From Aeromicrobium sp. PE09-221 (GTDB taxonomy: Bacteria; Actinomycetota; Actinomycetes; Propionibacteriales; Nocardioidaceae): 64,000 bases of DNA. This document shows positions 35,111 through 44,177 of this stretch, piece by piece. Each line of letters starts with the position of its first letter. Within the stretch, counting starts at the first letter, position 1. Location of the stretch: contig NZ_MIJB01000003.1 of assembly GCF_002174305.1 (NCBI RefSeq), forward strand, positions 62,001 to 126,000, read 5' to 3'. The notes under the pieces were generated by a model, which saw only the letters and a list, made by a program, of their open reading frames with translations, did not search any database and was not told where the DNA came from. The position numbers and the translations under genes are program-made.

Positions 35111-36532
35111 TTAAAGGGCCTTGATGATGTCTTCGACGCGTTCCTTGGCATCGCCGAAGAGCATCTGGGTGTTCTCGCGGAAGAACAGCGGATTCTGCAC
35201 GCCCGCATAACCCGCGGCCATCGAGCGCTTGAACACGATGACATTCTCGGCCTCCCAGACGTGCAGCACCGGCATACCCGCGATGGGGCTGGACGGGTCC
35301 TCCGAGGCGGCCGGGTTCACCGTGTCATTGGCACCGATGACGAGCACGACCGACGTGTCGGCGAAGTCATCGTTGATCTCGTCCATCTCCAGGACGATGT
35401 CGTAAGGCACCTTCGCCTCGGCCAGCAGTACGTTCATGTGCCCGGGCAGGCGACCCGCGACCGGATGGATGCCGAAGCGCACCTCGACTCCGCGGTCCCG
35501 CAGCAGGCGGGTCAGTTCCGCCACCGGGTACTGCGCCTGGGCCACCGCCATGCCATAACCGGGGGTGATGATGACGCTCGAGGCGTTCTTGAGCAGCTCG
35601 GAAACATCGGCTGCGGTGATCTCGCGGTGCTCACCGTAGTCGGTGTCATCGCCCGTGGGCGCCTCCATACCGAAACCGCCCGCGATCACCGAGATGAAAG
35701 ATCGGTTCATGCCCTTGCACATGATGTAGGACAGATAGGCACCGGACGACCCGACCAATGCACCCACGATGATCAGCAGATCGTTGAGGAGCAGGAAGCC
35801 CAACGCCGCCGCGGCCCAGCCGGAGTAGCTGTTGAGCATCGACACGACCACGGGCATGTCGCCGCCACCGATCGAGGCGACGAGGTGCCAGCCGAGAGCT
35901 AGCGCAACGAGCGTGACCACGATCAGCAACCAGATGCTCGGCGCGGCCACGAACCACGCGGTCAGCGCGATGAACACGACGAGCGCGCCGATGTTCAGGT
36001 AGTTTTTGCCCGGCAGCATCAGCGGCGAGGACTTCATCCGACCTGACAGTTTCAGGAAGGCCACGATCGAGCCGGTCAGGGTGACCGCGCCGATGAAGAC
36101 GCTGATCGTCACCTCGGCCGCATGGATGCCCAACAGGTCCATCGCGTCCAGTCGGCGGGCATAGGCGCCGTCCGGGTTGTCCTCCACCTGGAAGAACCGG
36201 TTCCAGCCGACCAGCACCGCGGCGAGGCCGACGAAGCTATGCAGCAGCGCGATCAGCTCAGGCATCCCGGTCATCTCGACCGCGCGAGCCCGCCACAGCC
36301 CGATCGCCGCGCCGATCAGAACCACGACGACGAGCAATACCGTGGCAGTGGTGTCCACACCCCCGTCGAAGGCCATCACGAGCGTCGCGCCCAGCGCGAC
36401 GGCCATGCCCAGCATCCCGAAGGTATTGCCCGCGCGGGCGGTCTCATGCTTGCTCAGGCCCGCCAAGGCCAGGATGAACAGCAATGCGGCGACGACATAT
36501 GCCGCCGAGACGGCGGTATCGATGGTGAACAT
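35111..36532 (-). CDS. pntB: NAD(P) transhydrogenase subunit beta
   Basis: Membrane proton-translocating subunit of 473 residues. About nine membrane helices come first, then the NADP-binding domain III from about residue 300 ([57 protein letters not shown]). It is 5 nt downstream of pntA. The enzyme makes NADPH from NADH using the proton gradient. Confidence 0.96.
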   Translation of the reverse strand: MFTIDTAVSAAYVVAALLFILALAGLSKHETARAGNTFGMLGMAVALGATLVMAFDGGVDTTATVLLVVVVLIGAAIGLWRARAVEMTGMPELIALLHSFVGLAAVLVGWNRFFQVEDNPDGAYARRLDAMDLLGIHAAEVTISVFIGAVTLTGSIVAFLKLSGRMKSSPLMLPGKNYLNIGALVVFIALTAWFVAAPSIWLLIVVTLVALALGWHLVASIGGGDMPVVVSMLNSYSGWAAAALGFLLLNDLLIIVGALVGSSGAYLSYIMCKGMNRSFISVIAGGFGMEAPTGDDTDYGEHREITAADVSELLKNASSVIITPGYGMAVAQAQYPVAELTRLLRDRGVEVRFGIHPVAGRLPGHMNVLLAEAKVPYDIVLEMDEINDDFADTSVVLVIGANDTVNPAASEDPSSPIAGMPVLHVWEAENVIVFKRSMAAGYAGVQNPLFFRENTQMLFGDAKERVEDIIKAL

Positions 36533-36537
36533 GCCCC

Positions 36538-38076
36538 TCAGCTCCTCGAGAACATGGCGAGCATGCGGCGCGTCACCGCGAAGCCACCGAAGATATTGAT
36601 GCTGGCCAGCAGGATCGCGATCAGCGCCAGGGCGGTCACGATCGGTTCACCGAAGCCGATCTGCAACAGGGCGCCCACGATGATGATGCTGCTGATCGCA
36701 TTGGTCACGCTCATCAACGGCGTGTGCAGCGCATGGTGAACACTCCCGATGACATAGAAGCCGACCACGATCGCCAGCGCGAACACCACCAGGTGGCCCT
36801 GCAACGCCATCGGCGCGATGCCGACCAGGGCGAACAGCACCGCGGCACCGAGGGCCACCATACCGACCCGCTGCCCCTGCGTCATCGGCTCTTTGGCCGG
36901 GACGGGCTCGGGCGCGGGAGCCGCCGCGGGTGCGGGCGCCGCCGAGACCTGGACCGGCGGCGGAGGCCACAGCTTCTCCCTGTTCCGCGCGACGGTGATG
37001 GCGCGCTGCACCACGTCGTCGAAGTCGAGGACCAGCTGTCCGTCCTTGCCCGGAGTCAGCAGCTTGAGCAGGTTGACGAGATTCGTCCCGTACAGCTGCG
37101 AGGCCTGCGTGGGCAGTCGGCCCGCCAGATCGGTGTAACCGAGGATGATGACGCCGTTATCGGTGACCACGCGCTCGCCGGGCACCGATCCCTCGACATT
37201 GCCCCCCTGCGCGGCGGCCATGTCCACGATCACGCTGCCGGGCTTCATCGCGGCCACATCGGCCGCCGTGATCAGGCGGGGCGCCGCGCGCCCGGGGATC
37301 AGCGCCGTCGTGATGATGATGTCGACCTCGGCCGCCTGCTCGGAGTAGATCTCCGCTGCACGGCGGTCATAGGCCTCGCTCGTGGCCTTCGCATAGCCGT
37401 CGGAGGACACTTCCTTGTCCTCATCGGGCACAACGACCTCGAGGTACTCGCCGCCGATGGACTTGACCTGATCGGCGACCTCGGGACGCGGGTCGGTGGC
37501 GCGCACGATCGCGCCGAGACTCGATGCGGCGCCGATCGCCGCCAGACCGGCGACACCGGCACCGGCGACCAGGACCTTGGCCGGCGGGACCTTGCCCGCG
37601 GCCGTCACCTGACCGGTGAAGAAACGACCGAACTCATTGGCCGCCTCGACCACGGCGCGGTAGCCGGCGATATTGGCCATCGAGGACAGCACGTCCATCG
37701 ACTGGGCACGCGAGATCCGCGGCACCGCGTCCATCGCCAGAGCGGTGATCGGTCGGGCCGCGAGCTGGTCCACCAGATCGGGGTTCAGCGCCGGGCTCAT
37801 CATGCTCACGATCGTCGCGCCCTCGCGCAGAAGGTCCAGTTCACCCTCGGAGGGGGCGTTCACCTTCAGCACCACATCGGCCGACCAGGCGTCATCACCC
37901 GTTCCGACGGAGGCGCCAGCCTCGACGAAGGCACCGTCAGGGAAGCTCGCGAGCTCACCCGCCCCCGACTCGACCACGACCTCGTAGCCGAGCTTCAACA
38001 ACTGACCCACAGTCGACGGAGTCGCCGCGACGCGCGTCTCTCCAGGCACCGACTCGGTGACGATTCCGATCTTCAC
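36538..38076 (-). CDS. pntA: NAD(P) transhydrogenase subunit alpha
   Basis: Full-length alpha subunit of 512 residues. The NAD(H)-binding domain I has [16 protein letters not shown] at its start and [17 protein letters not shown] in the Rossmann part. A proline/alanine-rich linker and C-terminal membrane helices follow, so PntAA and PntAB are fused as in enterobacteria. The start is GTG 38076; TAGTGT lies a few nt upstream, which may indicate a leaderless or very short leader transcript. Confidence 0.95.
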   Translation of the reverse strand: MKIGIVTESVPGETRVAATPSTVGQLLKLGYEVVVESGAGELASFPDGAFVEAGASVGTGDDAWSADVVLKVNAPSEGELDLLREGATIVSMMSPALNPDLVDQLAARPITALAMDAVPRISRAQSMDVLSSMANIAGYRAVVEAANEFGRFFTGQVTAAGKVPPAKVLVAGAGVAGLAAIGAASSLGAIVRATDPRPEVADQVKSIGGEYLEVVVPDEDKEVSSDGYAKATSEAYDRRAAEIYSEQAAEVDIIITTALIPGRAAPRLITAADVAAMKPGSVIVDMAAAQGGNVEGSVPGERVVTDNGVIILGYTDLAGRLPTQASQLYGTNLVNLLKLLTPGKDGQLVLDFDDVVQRAITVARNREKLWPPPPVQVSAAPAPAAAPAPEPVPAKEPMTQGQRVGMVALGAAVLFALVGIAPMALQGHLVVFALAIVVGFYVIGSVHHALHTPLMSVTNAISSIIIVGALLQIGFGEPIVTALALIAILLASINIFGGFAVTRRMLAMFSRS

Positions 38077-38164
38077 CTCGCGAACACTAGCGACGAAACC
38101 CGGTTGTGACCACCGGCTGAGACGTCTGTCTCACCATGTGGGGGATGTCGGACTGCTAAGCAAG

Positions 38165-38193
38165 GGAATGTGACATCGCCAGTGGCACATTCC
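38165..38193. promoter_or_regulatory. Palindrome GGAATGTG-N13-CACATTCC in the SDR promoter
   Basis: Perfect 8-bp arms 13 bp apart, overlapping the -35 box of the promoter at 38183-38211. The size fits an operator for a dimeric repressor. Confidence 0.6.
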
Positions 38194-38211
38194 ACATACC
38201 AACGGTATCTT
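38183..38211 (+). promoter_or_regulatory. Probable leaderless promoter of the SDR gene
   Basis: TGGCAC (38183-38188) and TATCTT (38206-38211) are 17 bp apart. The ATG at 38218 begins 7 nt after the -10 box and has no ribosome site, which is the pattern of a leaderless transcript. Confidence 0.5.
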
Positions 38212-38217
38212 AAGCCC

Positions 38218-39111
38218 ATGGCCACGCTCAGTCCCTCCGCCTTCAGCGGAAAAGTCGCGCTCATCACCGGCGCCGCCCGAGGCATCGGCGCCCACACCGC
38301 CCGCGAGTTCGTCGCCCACGGCGGCAAGGTCGCCCTCCTGGGTCTCGAGCCGGACCTCCTCGCTCAGCTGGCCGAGGAGCTCGGCGACGATGCCGCCTGG
38401 TGGGAGGCCGATGTCCGTGACGGTGAGGCCATCGCGCAGGCCATCGACAGCGCGGCCGCACACTTCGGACGGATCGACGTCGTCCTCGCCAACGCGGGTA
38501 TCGCGTCCTACGGCACCGTGCGCCAGATCGACGACTCCGCCTTCGAGCGAGTCATCGACGTCAACATCAACGGGGTGTTCCGGACCGCCAAGCACACGAT
38601 CCCGCACCTACAGCGGACGCGAGGATACCTGCTGGTGGTCTCCTCGCTCGCAGCCTTCTCCAATATCGCCGGCCTCGCGCCCTACGCCGCGAGCAAGGCC
38701 GGGTGTGAATCGCTCGCCGTCGCGATGCGGCAGGAGGTCGCCCACCTCGGCATCAAGGTCGGCATCTGTCACCCCTCCTGGATCGACACCGATATCGTCC
38801 GCGGGGCCGAGAACGACCTGCCCACGTTCAAGGCGATCCGCAGCAAGCTGCCCTATCCGGCTAACTCGACCACGAGCGTCGAGGAATGCGTCGAGCACAT
38901 CCTGACCGGCTTCGCGAAGCGGAAGACCCGCGTCTACGTGCCCAAGGGGGTGCTGATCGCCAACTGGTCCAAGGCCTTGGTCAACTCTCCGGCGACATGG
39001 CCCTATATCCGTCGCCTGACCCGCAAGACGGTCCCGCAGCTCGAGGCCGAGGTCGATGCCCTGGGTCGTTACCACCACAGCCACGTTCCGGTGACCGACC
39101 GGCACAGCTGA
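38218..39111 (+). CDS. Short-chain dehydrogenase/reductase
   Basis: NAD(P)-dependent oxidoreductase of 297 residues. The cofactor motif TGAARGIG is at 17-24 and NAG is in VLANAGIAS. The catalytic Ser is in VVSSLAAFSNIAG, and the Tyr-Lys pair in YAASKAG. The C-terminal 60 residues (VLIANWSKALVNSPATWPYI) are longer than in the minimal family. ATG 38218 is chosen because the promoter leads straight to it; GTG 38170 falls inside the operator. Substrate unknown. Confidence 0.93.
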   Translation: MATLSPSAFSGKVALITGAARGIGAHTAREFVAHGGKVALLGLEPDLLAQLAEELGDDAAWWEADVRDGEAIAQAIDSAAAHFGRIDVVLANAGIASYGTVRQIDDSAFERVIDVNINGVFRTAKHTIPHLQRTRGYLLVVSSLAAFSNIAGLAPYAASKAGCESLAVAMRQEVAHLGIKVGICHPSWIDTDIVRGAENDLPTFKAIRSKLPYPANSTTSVEECVEHILTGFAKRKTRVYVPKGVLIANWSKALVNSPATWPYIRRLTRKTVPQLEAEVDALGRYHHSHVPVTDRHS

Positions 39112-39119
39112 CCGCCAGG

Positions 39120-39779
39120 TCACCAGTCGGCGGCGTCGGGGTCCTGCACGGAGGCGGCGAGGGCGGTCATGTGCCCGAGCCGCGCGATCTCCGAGGGCAG
39201 GAACTCCGGTCCGCCGCGCCGCCCGACCACGAGCGCGAACCGCTGTCCGCGACGCAGGCGCCCCGGGGCGCCTGCCAGCACCATCGACTCCCACTGCGCG
39301 ACATCGTCGAGAGCCCGAGAGGAGTCCAGGTCCAGCCACTGCTCGGCCTCGTCGATGAGCTGAGGAGCCGCCACCGTGCCGTAGGCCATCTGGACCGCAC
39401 CGCGACGCCGCACGACCGCCAGCGCCCAGTCCGTGCGGAAGGTATCGGGCACCACCTCGACCAGGCGCTCGATGGCCTTCGAGGGCTCGGCCGTGAAGGA
39501 CTCGACCGCCTCCAGATCCATCCGCAGATTCGCTCCCGCGGCATAGCGCGAGATCCAGTGCACCCGCACGCCGTCGAGCGCGTGGCAGGCCGTGATGAGG
39601 GCATCGGGCATGACGCTCGGCGGCAGTTCGAGGAGCACATCGTCGACCGCGAGGCCATCGGACCGGTGCTCGACGATCTCGATGGCCTCGATGTCGGCGC
39701 CGGCACTACCGAGAGCCGTCGCCAACGCGCCCAGCGAGCCGGGAACGTCCGGCAGCTCGACGCGTAGATGGAATGCCAT
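39120..39779 (-). CDS. ACT domain-containing protein
   Basis: Protein of 219 residues whose first 75 residues form an ACT domain (FHLRVELPDVPGSLGALATAL, then ADIEAIEIVEHRSDGLAVDDVLLEL). The rest is an unassigned alpha/beta region without motifs I know (LDDVAQWESMVLAGAPGRLR). ACT domains bind amino acids, so it may be a regulatory or sensing protein. It converges on the SDR gene with 8 nt between stops. Confidence 0.8.
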   Translation of the reverse strand: MAFHLRVELPDVPGSLGALATALGSAGADIEAIEIVEHRSDGLAVDDVLLELPPSVMPDALITACHALDGVRVHWISRYAAGANLRMDLEAVESFTAEPSKAIERLVEVVPDTFRTDWALAVVRRRGAVQMAYGTVAAPQLIDEAEQWLDLDSSRALDDVAQWESMVLAGAPGRLRRGQRFALVVGRRGGPEFLPSEIARLGHMTALAASVQDPDAADW

Positions 39780-39837
39780 GCGTCCATTGTGTCGAATCCA
39801 CGTTTCTCACACGTGAACCGCCACGGCTCTTCTGCAA

Positions 39838-39855
39838 ACCCGTAGTTCTACGGGT
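39838..39855. promoter_or_regulatory. Perfect palindrome ACCCGTAGTTCTACGGGT
   Basis: Two 8-bp arms around a TT centre, about 65 nt upstream of the secreted-protein start and 59 nt from the ACT gene start, in a divergent region. It is a strong operator candidate for a symmetric DNA-binding protein. Confidence 0.6.
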
Positions 39856-39920
39856 GGACGAAATCCGGCGATCCACGGGATCCTGCCGTTGCCCATCATC
39901 ATTCACAGCAGGAGAGGATC

Positions 39921-40397
39921 ATGAAAGCACTCACTGTCATGCTGCGTGGAATCGCTGTGGCAAGTCTCGTGGGCACGAGCTTGATCGTGACGGCCCCGAC
40001 CGCCTCCGCCCAGAACTGCAGCGCCGTTCCCGGCTACGCCAAGCGGATCTCTCATGGCGTCACCGAGTACTACGAGGACGGCAGGTGCGGCGTAGACCCG
40101 AACCGCCTCCAGCGCCCTGTACCCCGCCCTGCGCCCCAGCCCCCGGCCGCGGCACCCTCATCAAGTCCCTGCATCGGGCCCGGAATCGTCTGCGATGTCA
40201 TCAAGCGCGAGGAGGCCCGCCGCGCGGGCCACGGCGGAGGGGGCGGAGGCGTCGGAGGCGGAGGGTTCGTCCGCGTCGGTCCCATCACCGTCATCGGATC
40301 CGGCGGATCCGGCGGTGGCGCCGGAGGCACCGGAACCGTGTCCGTCGGTCCGCTCACCAATCCGGACAAGGTGAAGAAGACCACCTCAGCCCAGTAG
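39921..40397 (+). CDS. Small secreted glycine-rich protein
   Basis: Exported protein of 158 residues with a Sec signal peptide (hydrophobic core GIAVASLVGTSLIVTAP, cleavage likely after TASA at about residue 30). Two cysteines at about 33 and 56 and another pair at about 84 and 91 may form disulfides. A proline/alanine stretch and then a run of glycines with GPITVIGSG follow. No domain recognised. A GCAGGAGAGG ribosome site precedes the ATG, and a GC-rich hairpin follows the stop. Confidence 0.8.
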   Translation: MKALTVMLRGIAVASLVGTSLIVTAPTASAQNCSAVPGYAKRISHGVTEYYEDGRCGVDPNRLQRPVPRPAPQPPAAAPSSSPCIGPGIVCDVIKREEARRAGHGGGGGGVGGGGFVRVGPITVIGSGGSGGGAGGTGTVSVGPLTNPDKVKKTTSAQ

Positions 40398-40405
40398 TGT
40401 CACGA

Positions 40406-40440
40406 CGGGAGCGGGCCGAGTCAGTCTTGGCCCGCTCCCG
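40406..40440 (+). terminator. GC-rich hairpin after the secreted-protein gene
   Basis: Perfect 12-bp arms CGGGAGCGGGCC (40406-40417) and complement (40429-40440), 11-nt loop, 8 nt after the stop at 40397. There is no T-run behind it, so termination may be weak. Confidence 0.6.
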
Positions 40441-40453
40441 TACGCTCGGCGCC

Positions 40454-40786
40454 GTGAGCCCCCGGATCGTTCGCCCCCTCTTCCGTACCGTCGCCATCGC
40501 CGAGGCACTCTCTTGGACGGGGCTGCTGATCGGCATGTACGTCAAGTGGATCGCCGAGACCTCCGAGGTCGGGGTCCAGATCTTCGGTCCCATCCACGGC
40601 GGCCTGTTCATGCTCTATGTCCTGGTCACCCTGATCGCCTGGCGCACATTCCGATGGTCGATTCCCACCCTGCTGTGGGGTCTGTTCGCCTCCATCCCTC
40701 CCCTGGCGACGATCGTCTTCGATGTCTGGGCCGAACGCACCGGCCGTCTCACCGCGCCCACCCCGCCGACCATGTCCGCCGCCTGA
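40454..40786 (+). CDS. DUF3817 family membrane protein
   Basis: Integral membrane protein of 110 residues with three hydrophobic segments: VAIAEALSWTGLLIGMYVKW, PIHGGLFMLYVLVTLIAW and TLLWGLFASIPPLATIVFDVW. The pattern and the GPIHGG motif match DUF3817. GTG 40454 is the only sensible start in a much longer spurious frame from 39773. No ribosome site is visible. Function unknown. Confidence 0.85.
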   Translation: MSPRIVRPLFRTVAIAEALSWTGLLIGMYVKWIAETSEVGVQIFGPIHGGLFMLYVLVTLIAWRTFRWSIPTLLWGLFASIPPLATIVFDVWAERTGRLTAPTPPTMSAA

Positions 40787-40978
40787 CCGGCTGCGAGCGT
40801 CGGCAGTTGCCCGTTCTCACCAGCCGACGAGGCGACCAGCCACCCGATCGGTCTGCTGGCGAACGGCACTACCGGGATACCGCACGAACCGAAGCCACCA
40901 GCGCCGGTCGTCGCGAGTCCCGGACGATAGGCGACTGACGCAGCCGGGACCGTCATCCGGCTGTCGATTCCGTTTCGC

Positions 40979-41773
40979 TCACGTGAGTGTCGCAAGCCGG
41001 TCGAGCACCTGCTCGGGCGCAGCCGTCGCGGGGATCTGAGCGAGCAGAACCGGAGTCTCGGGAAGGGCGCCCGCGCCACGCCAGAACGCAGGATCCACGA
41101 CGCCGATACTCGGGTGGTCTCCCACGACGGCGACTCCGTCGTCATCGCGCATCGCCACGATCCACTCAAGGTGATCGCACACATTGACCACCGCGGTGTA
41201 CGCCTCAGGCTTCTCGACGATGTCCACATCGTCGCCGCGCGCGTCGAGCAGGATCATGGCCCCCGGCAAGGCACCGAGCCGTCCCAACCACTGTGCGACG
41301 TAGAGGGAGGCACTGTCGGCCCGGTCTTCGTCGATCTCGGGACGCGGGGTGCCGGCGATGGCATGCGTCTGGGCCAGCCAGCGGGCCGGGGAGGGGACGG
41401 AGACGATCACCGGACGTCCGGTGGCGGTGGTAAGCGTGGTGAGCGTCCGGACGACCGCCTCAGTAGCGCCCTCGTCATCCAACAGCGTGCGCAAGGCGTA
41501 CCCGGGTCGACCGCGTTCGGCCATCGCCTGGGTGAGTTCGGGACGCACGGACAGGTAGGCCCTCAGCAGCGCTCCGGCGTCCACCCACGTCGCATCCGGG
41601 TCCAGCAACGAGTGCACCTGATGGAAGTGTCCGGTGAGCTCAGCGAGATCGGTCCAGGGAACCGGACGCCCTTGGCGGATCACGGCTGTGGCGTAGGAGT
41701 CATGGTCGATCAGAAACGGGCGGGGGCGGCCACTGGCCGCGGGGGCGCGCAGCGCCGAGGTGATGTGGGACAT
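40979..41773 (-). CDS. Putative fifth (epsilon) subunit of an acetophenone carboxylase-type enzyme
   Basis: Protein of 264 residues beginning MSHITSALRAP, with a GAMILLDARGDDVDIVEKPE stretch and PVIVSVPSPARWLAQTHAIA. I recognise no domain from sequence alone. It resembles a TIM-barrel fold of the uroporphyrinogen-decarboxylase/methionine-synthase kind in its strand spacing, but that is speculative. The call comes from position. It is the last gene of a leftward operon whose other four products match Apc1-4 in order and size, and Apc5 is a comparable separate protein required for activity. ATG 41773 has GAGGAG 6 nt upstream. Confidence 0.55.
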   Translation of the reverse strand: MSHITSALRAPAASGRPRPFLIDHDSYATAVIRQGRPVPWTDLAELTGHFHQVHSLLDPDATWVDAGALLRAYLSVRPELTQAMAERGRPGYALRTLLDDEGATEAVVRTLTTLTTATGRPVIVSVPSPARWLAQTHAIAGTPRPEIDEDRADSASLYVAQWLGRLGALPGAMILLDARGDDVDIVEKPEAYTAVVNVCDHLEWIVAMRDDDGVAVVGDHPSIGVVDPAFWRGAGALPETPVLLAQIPATAAPEQVLDRLATLT

Positions 41774-41854
41774 GGTCGGCTCCTCGTGTGGTGGGTCGAT
41801 GGGGGTGCCGGTGGTGACGACGCCGGATAGGCGACGCCACCACCGGCGGGGACG

Positions 41855-44149
41855 TCAGGCCAGTCGGTTGACCTGTTCGCCGTGCTTGATCTCGAGTTCA
41901 CGAACCCGCTCCTCCAGCGCGGCGATCTTGACCTCGCGCCGGTCCGGAATCATCACGATCGGCAGTTCATCGAGCGGGGCGGTGACCCGCTCGGGTCCGT
42001 CAGTCGTGTGGACCGTCGCGGTGATCTGATCGGTATCGCCCCACGCCCCGTAGTACGGCAGGTCCTTCGGGGGCTCAGGCGTGACGAACTCCTCGCAGAA
42101 TTCCGCGAATGGCTTTCCACGTTCGAGCCGGGCCGCCCGCGCCGCGGCCCGCGCCGCGTCCGTCGCCTTGGCATCCAGACGGAAGGTCTCGGGGTCGTAG
42201 ACGACGCCGAAGAGATCGAAGGCGACCTTCTGACTGATCCGCCCCAGCTCCGCATCCTTGACGACCGACTCCGGCAGCCGCTCGAGCGGATCGCCGTAAC
42301 CGCCGCCGGCACCCTGACTGATCATGTACAGCTCGCCGTCCCTGGCGAGGTCGTACTGCAGACCCATATGGGAGGTCATGTACGTGCCCTCCGGGAAGGG
42401 CCGCTCGTTCATGATCTTCTCGATCGACAAGTCGAACGATCCGGGGTCATTGCGGAAATGGTCGTAGACATTCGTTCCCTTGACCATCGAGAGCGGATAC
42501 GTACCACAGCCATAACCCCCGTACATCCCGTAGATGGACGAGAACTTGGCACCGGATGTCACCGTCATGAAGCCCCAGTGCGGAGTGCCTTCGGCGGCCA
42601 CGATCATCTCGTACCCCATGCCTCCGGTGAACTTGCCGAAGCCCATGTTGTCCTTGACCAGGCGCTTGGCGACCAGCTGCATGAACGGGACCTCCTCCTC
42701 CATCACCTCCTGCTCAGCGGTATCGGCCATCGCGCAGAACAGTGGCGACACGGCGTCCTCACCGTCGCGGAAGGGTTTGGCCCCTCCGGGCATGCCGTTC
42801 AGATCGGCACACAGGTTGCCGACCATGTCACCGTGCTGGGTCACACCACCCCACAAGAAGGTGTTGATCTGGTTGAACCAGTTCGCCACGACATTGCTGT
42901 ACTTGTGGGGCGTCGAGAAGGACATGCGGCTGTAGAGCGCCTGCATCATGGAGAATCCGCGGAATGAGGCCTGCAGCGACTGGCCCATCGGGGCGTCATA
43001 TGAGGCATCCGCCCAGGTCCCCTCGTCCGAGATGATCTCGATGCAGCTCATGGCCGACGTGCAGCGGGGCAGATCGGGCCACCAGAAGGCGAGGATCGCC
43101 TGCATCATCATCGACTTCACCGAGCAGAGCGGAGCGTTGATCGCACGGTTGAGGATTTCCGGACCGGTGCCCCGCAGGTCGACCGTCATATGGTCGCCCT
43201 TGACGGTGATCTTGCACGCGATCTTGATGAGGATGTTCTCCTTCAGCGTGCTGTCCATGAACTGGTCGAACCGGTAGGTGCCATCGGGCAGCTCGGAGAT
43301 GCGGCGGCGCACCTCGGCATCGACATCCTCGACGGTGACCCGCAGCGCGCCGACGAAGGTGTCCACGCCGACTTCGTCGATCAGGGCATCGACTCGCTCC
43401 ATGATCTTGCGGACCGCCGTGATCTTGACCTTCAGGTCCGCGAGCTGGAGTTTCGGGTCGCGCACCGAGTGCTGGAGGAAGGTCAGCAGGTCGCGGCGCA
43501 ACTCTCCCCGCTCGACGATCTTGAACGGGCTCATCCGCAGGCCGTCGTCGAATGGGGTTTCCGAGCCCGATGGCATGCCCCCGGGTTCACAGGCCCCGTT
43601 CTCGCCTTCGTGGATGGTCGCAGCGACCCAGGCGATGATCTTCCCGTCGCGGATGATCGGCATGATCATCGACTGGTCGGTGTTGTGGACATTCCCGTAC
43701 CGGGCGTCATTGTGGATAAAGCCGTCACCCTCGTGGACGCCGACGGTGGGTTCGTCCTTCCAGTACTTCATGATGTACCGGATCGGGTGGTGCAGGATCG
43801 CGCTGAAGGCGATCACACCGTGACAGGACAGATAGGACACGTCACCGGCCGCGGTGTAGATCGCGGTCGTCAGGTCGCCCCACTTCGCCCCCGGCGCGGC
43901 GCCCTGGGCCTCGCACATCTCGTAGCCTTCGTCCAAGGCACCGGCGATGCGCTTGCGGATCCGCTCGACCTGGATCCGGTCGACACCGGCGGCGATGACC
44001 TCTTCCTCGTGCTCGGTGCGCTCGGCGATCGAGTGGCTGCGCATGATCTCCGGGTCGGGCCCGAGGAACAGCGTCGTCTCGTCCATGAACTCGTCGACCC
44101 ACTCCTGTTCCTGAGCGGTGAGGGTGGGGTGCTCGTCGATGGTGGTCAT
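41855..44149 (-). CDS. Ketone carboxylase subunit, HyuB family (Apc4-like)
   Basis: HyuB-type subunit of 764 residues, longer than the stand-alone HyuB at 7877-9478. Family stretches include EGDGFIHNDARYGNVHNTDQ (about 145-164), ELPDGTYRFDQFMDSTLKE and the late SQGAGGGYGDPLERLPESVV. A C-terminal tail (VKIAALEERVRELEIKHGEQ) is predicted coiled-coil. In acetophenone carboxylase this subunit carries the carboxylation site, fed with activated ketone and carboxyphosphate by the HyuA-type partners. ATG 44149 has AGGA 8 nt upstream. Confidence 0.87.
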   Translation of the reverse strand: MTTIDEHPTLTAQEQEWVDEFMDETTLFLGPDPEIMRSHSIAERTEHEEEVIAAGVDRIQVERIRKRIAGALDEGYEMCEAQGAAPGAKWGDLTTAIYTAAGDVSYLSCHGVIAFSAILHHPIRYIMKYWKDEPTVGVHEGDGFIHNDARYGNVHNTDQSMIMPIIRDGKIIAWVAATIHEGENGACEPGGMPSGSETPFDDGLRMSPFKIVERGELRRDLLTFLQHSVRDPKLQLADLKVKITAVRKIMERVDALIDEVGVDTFVGALRVTVEDVDAEVRRRISELPDGTYRFDQFMDSTLKENILIKIACKITVKGDHMTVDLRGTGPEILNRAINAPLCSVKSMMMQAILAFWWPDLPRCTSAMSCIEIISDEGTWADASYDAPMGQSLQASFRGFSMMQALYSRMSFSTPHKYSNVVANWFNQINTFLWGGVTQHGDMVGNLCADLNGMPGGAKPFRDGEDAVSPLFCAMADTAEQEVMEEEVPFMQLVAKRLVKDNMGFGKFTGGMGYEMIVAAEGTPHWGFMTVTSGAKFSSIYGMYGGYGCGTYPLSMVKGTNVYDHFRNDPGSFDLSIEKIMNERPFPEGTYMTSHMGLQYDLARDGELYMISQGAGGGYGDPLERLPESVVKDAELGRISQKVAFDLFGVVYDPETFRLDAKATDAARAAARAARLERGKPFAEFCEEFVTPEPPKDLPYYGAWGDTDQITATVHTTDGPERVTAPLDELPIVMIPDRREVKIAALEERVRELEIKHGEQVNRLA

Positions 44150-44177
44150 AGTGGAAGTCCTTTCGTGGGGATCCGGG

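Noticed and set aside
40787..40978. Hidden gene or RNA between the DUF3817 gene and the carboxylase operon end
   Set aside because: No frame with ribosome site, no tRNA-like fold and no strong hairpin was found in these 192 bases.
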